The notes beneath the pieces are model-generated. The model was given only the letters and a program-made list of their open reading frames with translations, did no database searches and was not told the DNA's origin. Positions 39,721 through 43,341 of a stretch of DNA of 43,341 nucleotides are shown piece after piece; position 1 is the first letter of the stretch, and the number at the start of each line of letters is the position of its first letter. The translations under genes were made by a program, and so were the position numbers. Origin of the DNA: JAHFIW01 sp035495855 (lineage in GTDB: Bacteria; Patescibacteriota; Patescibacteriia; SG8-24); contig DATJFD010000042.1 of the NCBI GenBank assembly GCA_035495855.1, forward strand, positions 1-43,341, in the 5' to 3' direction.

Positions 39721-40860
39721 CTAGGGGTTCGAGTTCCCGGCGACGAGATCGACGAGCTCGTTCGGCGTGATGCCGATCGAAGGCCGGCCGTATTCGACGA
39801 TCGGGCAGGAGACCGAGCCGTAGAGCGCGTCGCGCACGAAACGCGCGAGCTGCCGGAGCGCGGACTCGGGGATGAAGATGCGGCGCGCGCCGAGCGCGGA
39901 CCTGCGGAGCGCCTCGTCGGGGAACGGCCGCAGCGTGATCGGCCGGAAGAGCCTGGCGTTGATCCCCTTCGCCTTCAGCTTGTCGATCGCGGCCTTCGCC
40001 GCCGCGGCCACGATGCCGTGCGCCACGATGAGGATCTCCGCGTTCGGATCGCCGTATTCCTGATGCTCGATGATCTCCGGCGCGACCTTGTCCCATGCGT
40101 CCTTGATCTCCATGTTCACGGCGAGCGTCTCCTCCTCCATGTTGAGGCAGTTGCGGTAGCAGTCGTAGGAAGTGCCGTCCGCGCCCTTGCGGACATGAAG
40201 CTCCGGCGAGGGCACGATGCCCTCGAGCGGCCGCGTGCGCTCCTTCTCGAGCATGTACGCTTCGGTCGGTTCCATCTTCATGCCGCGCTCCTCCGGCGAA
40301 TACAGTTCGACCTCGCCCATCATCTTGGCGAGGTAGCCGTCGCCGAGCAGGAACGTCGGGAAACGGTACTTCCAGGCGATGTTGAACACCTTGATGCCGT
40401 AGTCGTACATCTCCTGCAGGGTCGACGGCGAGTAGACGATGCGGTAGCCGTTGCCGTTGCCGCCGTAGCAGGCGAGGTTCACTTCGGATTGCGAATAGAT
40501 GACCGTCGAGGTCGACGGGCCGCCGCGCTGGTTGAGGTACGCGACCACCGGCAGGCGCATCGCCTCGGCCATCGAGAAGGCGTCCTGCATCAGCACGTGT
40601 CCCGGGCCGCCGGTGGCGGTGAACGAGCGCACGCCGGCGAGCACGCCGCCGATGAGCATGAAGCTCGCGCCGATCTCGTCCTCGGCCTGGAGGAAGATGA
40701 GGCCCTTCTTCTTGCCCGCGTCCTGGCAGGCTTCCTTGGACCAGAAGTGGAGCACCTCCGAGGTCGGCGTGATCGGGTAGCCGTACATCGCCTTCGCGCC
40801 GGCGGCGAGCGCCGCGCGGCCGAGCGCCTCGTTGCCCATGAGGAATTTCTTTTCTGCCAT
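39721..40860 (-). CDS. 2-oxoacid:ferredoxin oxidoreductase alpha subunit
   Basis: I start this 379-residue product at the ATG at 40860 (MAEKKFLMGNEALGRAALAA), where the family begins; the frame is open far upstream through the structured leader, but that part is not coding-like. It contains MYGYPITPTSEVL, the conserved Y-P-I-T-P motif, EDEIGASFMLIGGVLAGVRS, TATGGPGHVLMQDAF and QRGGPSTSTVI. It ends with a domain II for CoA or partner contact (IVAHGIVAAAAKAAIDKL). It heads the alpha-beta-gamma-delta operon. With PduL-AckA downstream it supplies acetyl-CoA if pyruvate is the substrate, plus reduced ferredoxin. No ferredoxin-linked hydrogenase is in the window. Confidence 0.94.
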   Translation of the reverse strand: MAEKKFLMGNEALGRAALAAGAKAMYGYPITPTSEVLHFWSKEACQDAGKKKGLIFLQAEDEIGASFMLIGGVLAGVRSFTATGGPGHVLMQDAFSMAEAMRLPVVAYLNQRGGPSTSTVIYSQSEVNLACYGGNGNGYRIVYSPSTLQEMYDYGIKVFNIAWKYRFPTFLLGDGYLAKMMGEVELYSPEERGMKMEPTEAYMLEKERTRPLEGIVPSPELHVRKGADGTSYDCYRNCLNMEEETLAVNMEIKDAWDKVAPEIIEHQEYGDPNAEILIVAHGIVAAAAKAAIDKLKAKGINARLFRPITLRPFPDEALRRSALGARRIFIPESALRQLARFVRDALYGSVSCPIVEYGRPSIGITPNELVDLVAGNSNP

Positions 40861-40888
40861 ACGAAAAGCGGTCGGAATGTTCCCGTCC

Positions 40889-40894
40889 ACTATA
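40889..40894 (-). promoter_or_regulatory. Possible -10 box upstream of the OFOR operon
   Basis: TATAGT on the minus strand lies 28 bases upstream of the alpha-subunit ATG. No good -35. It would place the structured region 40937-41120 outside this transcript, so a second promoter further upstream may exist. Confidence 0.35.
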
Positions 40895-41140
40895 CATGAT
40901 TCTGTCTCACGGAGGAATTGCTCGTGCGACTCTCGAAGGACCCCGCGGGTCCTGTCGGGGGCAGCCACCCCGTCAGTGCTCGGGACAAGCCCTGCGCGCT
41001 GCCGGGGTCCCCGTTGCCCCCGCCACCCGCGGTCCGCGGACCGAACGCCTTGGCTTCTTTGGAACGATGGAAATCCGGCCTCATGAATGTTTCGCGGCCT
41101 GACCTCGCCGGGCCGGATTTCTCGCAGGATCTCTGACCTC
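40895..41140 (-). other. Strongly structured intergenic region upstream of the OFOR operon
   Basis: This 246-base non-coding stretch contains at least five stems: AGGACCC / GGGTCCT (40937-40953, loop CGC); a CTG-T-CGGGG / CCCCG-T-CAG stem (40952-40976); CGGGG-T-CCCCG (41003-41013); the perfect palindrome CGGTCCGCGGACCG (41030-41043); and a 10-base stem AAATCCGGCC (41071-41080) with GGCCGGATTT (41111-41120). It could be a riboswitch-like leader, a small RNA or a dispersed repeat. An in-frame 64-codon ORF (41084 to 40890) is low-complexity and not convincing as protein. I do not recognise T-box, RNase P, SRP RNA or tmRNA signatures. Confidence 0.6.
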
Positions 41141-41166
41141 TGCTTCGATGATGCGTTCAATGGTCG

Positions 41167-41190
41167 AAAAAACCGGCCCTGGGGCCGGTT
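41167..41190 (-). terminator. Rho-independent terminator after the Rieske gene
   Basis: On the minus strand AACCGGCCC pairs with GGGCCGGTT, followed by TTTTTTCG. It lies just beyond heptamer element M. Confidence 0.92.
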
Positions 41191-41196
41191 TCGCGC

Positions 41197-41224
41197 TTTC
41201 GACTTTACACTCTCGACTTTCGAC
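41197..41224. repeat. Heptamer-repeat element M, single arm (unit TTTCGAC)
   Basis: Four in-phase units, TTTCGAC, TTTACAC, TCTCGAC, TTTCGAC, then TCTC. On the minus strand they begin about five bases after the Rieske stop (41229-41231). No second arm is present; the Rieske terminator follows where it would be. Same unit as elements D and G. Confidence 0.85.
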
Positions 41225-41228
41225 TCTC

Positions 41229-41564
41229 TCAAAAGTCCATCGCCCACGGCGACTTGGGGAAGCTGTCGGAGTCGAAGATGATGACGCCGTCGACGAGCTC
41301 GACCGCGAGCGGCGTGAGCTTCGCGCCCTCGGTGATGCCTGCCTGCGCGACGCCGGTGGCGGGATCGAACATCGCGCCGTGCCAGCCGCAGACGAGGCGC
41401 TTGCCGTCATAGCGCACCGCGCCGCCCATGTGCGGGCAGAGGTTCTCGAAGGCATGGAGCGCGCCGCCGACATTGGCGACGATCACCTTCTTGCCTTGCC
41501 AGGCGAACGTCTTGGAACGTCCGGGCGGGACTTCGTCGATCTTTCCGAGCGGTACCTTGGGCAT
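41229..41564 (-). CDS. Rieske [2Fe-2S] ferredoxin
   Basis: The 111-residue soluble Rieske protein starts at the ATG at 41564 (MPKVPLGKIDEVPPG). Cluster ligands are CPH (Cys43, His45) and C-G-W-H (Cys59, His62), spaced as in bacterial ferredoxin components, with FENLCPHMGGAVRYDG and VCGWHGAMFD. It has no membrane anchor and no neighbouring oxygenase or cytochrome bc gene, so the electron partner is unknown. It is a single-gene transcript: a TATACT box ends six bases before the ATG, and heptamer element M plus a terminator follow. Confidence 0.94.
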   Translation of the reverse strand: MPKVPLGKIDEVPPGRSKTFAWQGKKVIVANVGGALHAFENLCPHMGGAVRYDGKRLVCGWHGAMFDPATGVAQAGITEGAKLTPLAVELVDGVIIFDSDSFPKSPWAMDF

Positions 41565-41570
41565 GGCCGC

Positions 41571-41576
41571 AGTATA
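41571..41576 (-). promoter_or_regulatory. Promoter of the Rieske gene, predicted leaderless
   Basis: TATACT on the minus strand is separated by only six bases from the ATG at 41564, so transcription should begin at or next to the start codon. It lies just after the glycosyltransferase terminator hairpin. Confidence 0.6.
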
Positions 41577-41578
41577 AG

Positions 41579-41613
41579 AAAAGGGCGCTGCCCCGTCCAT
41601 GGGCGCGCCCTTT
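41579..41613 (-). terminator. Rho-independent terminator after the glycosyltransferase gene
   Basis: On the minus strand AAAGGGCGC pairs with GCGCCCTTT around a 16-base loop and is followed by TCTTAT. It sits four bases after the stop and directly before the Rieske promoter. Confidence 0.78.
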
Positions 41614-41616
41614 CCG

Positions 41617-42342
41617 TCAGGCCGAGACCTTCTTCTTGTTCTTCTTCTCGTGGCCGAAGGTGTAGTTGAAGATGTCCGTCTTCACCTTGCCGCGCGTGCG
41701 CATGTAGACCTCGCACATCAGGTACTTCACGGCGATGTTCAGGCGGCCGTCGCGGTCGAAGCGGCGCACGGACACCGGGATCTTGTAGGTCTTGAGCAGT
41801 CCGAACTTGGCGACCTTGCCGACGCGGTTCACGTAGTCGTGGTCCTCGGCCAGCTTGATCTCGGGATCGAAGCCGCCGATCTTGTCGTGGATGGCCTTGC
41901 GCGCGAAGATGCAGAACCCCGGCGCGTGCGGCAGCGTCTCCTGGGTGACGAACATGAAATAGTTGAAGACCTCATGGAAGACCTTGTCGATCTTCTTCTC
42001 GGAGATCGGGTCGATCTTGCAGGTCGCGGCGCCGAAGGTCCGCTTCTCGAACTCCGCGACCGTCATCTGCAGGAACCAGGGATCGGGGAGGACGACGTCG
42101 GCGTCGAGGAACAGGAGGTTCTCGCCCTTGGCCGCGGCCGCGCCGGCGTTGCGGCCGACGGCGACCTTGCCGCCCTCGACCACGCGCGCGCCGAAAGAAG
42201 CCGCGATCTCGCGGGTCTTATCGGAGGACTTGGCGTCCGCCACGATGACCTCGTAGTCCTTATAGGTCTGGCCCTGGATGGAGCGCAGCAGGAACGGGAG
42301 GTACTCCTCTTCGTTGTACGTCGGGATGACGATGGAAAGCAT
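41617..42342 (-). CDS. Family 2 glycosyltransferase
   Basis: The 241-residue GT-A fold enzyme has an N-terminal nucleotide-sugar site (MLSIVIPTYNEEEYLPFLL), the acidic metal-binding motif DADVVLPD (near residue 79) and a later LAEDHDYVNRVGK acidic pair for acceptor or base function. A hydrophobic stretch around 120-135 (VFNYFMFVTQE) may touch the membrane. The C-terminus is lysine-rich (GHEKKNKKK). It probably adds a sugar to a lipid, surface polymer or protein; donor and acceptor cannot be told. It is flanked by a terminator and an intergenic region, so it is a single-gene unit. Confidence 0.92.
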   Translation of the reverse strand: MLSIVIPTYNEEEYLPFLLRSIQGQTYKDYEVIVADAKSSDKTREIAASFGARVVEGGKVAVGRNAGAAAAKGENLLFLDADVVLPDPWFLQMTVAEFEKRTFGAATCKIDPISEKKIDKVFHEVFNYFMFVTQETLPHAPGFCIFARKAIHDKIGGFDPEIKLAEDHDYVNRVGKVAKFGLLKTYKIPVSVRRFDRDGRLNIAVKYLMCEVYMRTRGKVKTDIFNYTFGHEKKNKKKVSA

Positions 42343-42488
42343 AGAGACACGGTACAGGCACCCTAGCAGAAAAAGGCCGGCCTGGCAAGGTTCGAAGGGT
42401 CAAAAATGGCTCCATTGAGCATCAATATCAGGGTCGGATCCTCGAAGGACGGCGCGCTAGGGATGCCCTGAAAGCCGGCCGGTGAGGA

Positions 42489-42517
42489 TTGACAAAACGG
42501 CGCGTTTTTGCTACTCT
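42489..42517 (+). promoter_or_regulatory. Near-consensus sigma70 promoter of the plus-strand gene
   Basis: TTGACA (42489-42494), a 17-base spacer and TACTCT (42512-42517). The -35 is a perfect consensus, the strongest promoter seen in the window. The predicted leader is about 55 bases. The rest of the 42343-42580 intergenic region holds a GGCCGGCC palindrome with a T-run (about 42363-42380, minus strand) and nothing else recognisable. Confidence 0.88.
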
Positions 42518-42580
42518 CCTCCGTCCTCGTGCCCCGCTCGGGCACGATCGACGTCCACCAACCTCGAACAAGGAGTCAGC

Positions 42581-42940
42581 ATGAAAACGTTCCTTCTCAT
42601 CGGCCTCGTGCAGCGTCCCGCCGGCGGCCTCTTCCCCAAGCCCCTCATGGCCGTCCAGGCGGAGAACCTCGAGGCCGCGGCCGGGAAGATCGGCGGACAC
42701 GTCCATCCCGCGGCGGCCGACGCCGGCGCGCCCTTCTCGGCGCTCTTCGCGCCCGACTTCGCCTGCGGCGAGTTCCACGCCGGTCCCGGCACCGGCGACG
42801 CGCTCGTGCGGGCGCTGTCGGACTCGCTCGACCAGAAGCTCTCGGCCGAGGACGAGGCCCAGGTCCTCATCCGCGGCTCGCAGACCCTCCTCAAGATGTT
42901 CTCGTCCTTCCTCCTGGGACAGATGCCCGTCGCCGGCTGA
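42581..42940 (+). CDS. Conserved-looking hypothetical protein, only plus-strand gene
   Basis: The 119-residue product starts at the ATG at 42581 with AGGAG five bases before the start codon; an in-frame ATG/GTG region from 42482 overlaps the promoter and is rejected. It is an alpha/beta soluble protein with no signal peptide or membrane segment: an N-terminal strand MKTFLLIGLVQ, an amphipathic helix (QAENLEAAAGKIGGH), a loop with the single cysteine (FACGEF) and C-terminal helices (DALVRALSDSLDQKL; LIRGSQTLLKMFSSFLL). I do not recognise a family. A near-consensus promoter, a good ribosome-binding site and an ideal terminator imply high expression of a monocistronic message. Confidence 0.85.
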   Translation: MKTFLLIGLVQRPAGGLFPKPLMAVQAENLEAAAGKIGGHVHPAAADAGAPFSALFAPDFACGEFHAGPGTGDALVRALSDSLDQKLSAEDEAQVLIRGSQTLLKMFSSFLLGQMPVAG

Positions 42941-42953
42941 CGGGATACGAAAC

Positions 42954-42985
42954 GCCCTCCGATGTTCATCGGAGGGCGGTTTTTT
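42954..42985 (+). terminator. Strong Rho-independent terminator of the plus-strand gene
   Basis: GCCCTCCGATG and CATCGGAGGGC form an 11-base stem with a tiny loop, followed by GGTTTTTT. It also lies just beyond the stop of the convergent methylase gene. Confidence 0.95.
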
Positions 42986-42986
42986 G

Positions 42987-43341
42987 TCACGCGTGGCGGA
43001 AGGCGTAGAGGGCGATGCCCGCGGCGACGGCGACGTTGAACGACTCTTTGATGCCGTGCATCGGGATCTTGGCGACGGCGTCGATGCGTTTGCGCAGCGA
43101 CGGCGTGATGCCGGTCACTTCGTTGCCGACGACGACCGCGACCTTCTGCGGCGGCCGGAACTTCTGGATGGGCAGCGCGCCCTTGCCGGTCTCGAGGCCG
43201 ATGACGGCATAGCCGTCGGCTTTGAGCCTTTCGACGACGCTCCAGGTCTTGGGCGCCCTTTCCCAGGGCACGCTCTTCTCCGCGCCGAGCGCGACCTTCT
43301 GCGCCGCGTGGCGGTCGGGCGCGCCGGTGATGCCGCAAAGG
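42987..43341 (-). CDS. TrmH/SpoU-family RNA 2'-O-methyltransferase (5' end cut by window)
   Basis: The frame is open from the window edge and 117 residues of the C-terminal SPOUT domain are visible, beginning LCGITGAPDRHAAQKVALGA. The three SpoU motifs are partly visible: motif 2 VAVVVGNEVTGI, and motif 3 IPMHGIKESFNVAVAAGIAL, which carries the S-x-N-V trefoil-knot signature. These enzymes methylate a ribose in tRNA or rRNA using SAM. The N-terminal part with motif 1 is outside the window. A GTG at 43271 is not the real start because the homologous sequence continues upstream. The target RNA is undetermined. Confidence 0.9.
   Translation of the reverse strand, partial: LCGITGAPDRHAAQKVALGAEKSVPWERAPKTWSVVERLKADGYAVIGLETGKGALPIQKFRPPQKVAVVVGNEVTGITPSLRKRIDAVAKIPMHGIKESFNVAVAAGIALYAFRHA

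Noticed and set aside
40890..41084. A 64-codon minus-strand ORF inside the OFOR leader
   Set aside because: The translation is Gly/Pro/Ser-rich, the DNA is a series of strong hairpins, and no ribosome-binding site is present, so I treat the region as structured non-coding sequence.
40895..41140. RNase P RNA, SRP RNA or T-box leader
   Set aside because: Short resemblances (GGTCAGG; ACAGAA; GGGTGGC) occur, but the remaining conserved blocks of each RNA are missing or in the wrong order.

Overview
This is a GC-rich bacterial chromosome segment carrying about 43 protein genes. All but one lie on the minus strand. The gene content points to the Candidate Phyla Radiation (Patescibacteria), probably a Parcubacteria-like lineage: compact overlapping operons, a type IV pilus (T4P) operon of pilM-N-O-P?-B-cheY-C order, secreted proteins with G-W-A-W-S / I-G-W repeats and MopE-like calcium-binding repeats, a TrmH-family methylase, and NMD3-like and HEPN-like small proteins. 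The lineage is inferred from gene families only; no rRNA or tRNA gene was seen.

Layout in transcription order (right to left). 43.3-41.2 kb: a partial TrmH/SpoU methylase, one plus-strand unknown gene with a near-consensus promoter, a family 2 glycosyltransferase and a Rieske ferredoxin. 41.2-34.4 kb: a structured leader, then a four-subunit 2-oxoacid:ferredoxin oxidoreductase (OFOR), the magnesium channel MgtE, and PduL-AckA plus a zinc-knuckle protein. OFOR, PduL and AckA together make acetyl-CoA, acetyl phosphate, then acetate plus ATP. 34.3-28.2 kb: MurJ, LepA, a 48-residue membrane protein, RecJ and RNase H. 28.1-9.3 kb: two large secreted cysteine-rich proteins, the T4P assembly operon, three major-type pilins with their own promoters, prepilin peptidase and four minor pilins. 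9.3-4.9 kb: ligA-gatC-gatA and an NMD3-like gene. 4.8-0 kb: an overlapping membrane operon with a HEPN-like protein, a UbiB-family kinase, an Lgt-like enzyme, DoxX and a membrane-anchored spermidine-synthase-like protein.

The most unusual feature is a family of at least 14 short elements built of tandem 7-base units, most arranged as inverted repeats. Each locus has its own heptamer, but the architecture is constant. Between genes an element fills almost exactly the space from one stop codon to the next start codon. In four consecutive minor-pilin genes the elements lie in frame between the start codon and the prepilin cleavage motif, so they are translated into the part of the protein that prepilin peptidase removes. 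They resemble in style the heptanucleotide STRR repeats of cyanobacteria. I know of no described function for them here.

Other notable sites are a near-match to a ParB parS site (30560-30575), a perfect DnaA box just downstream of a major pilin promoter, a terminator-like hairpin flush against the murJ start codon, and several promoters whose -10 box lies so close to the ATG that the mRNAs should be leaderless or nearly so.
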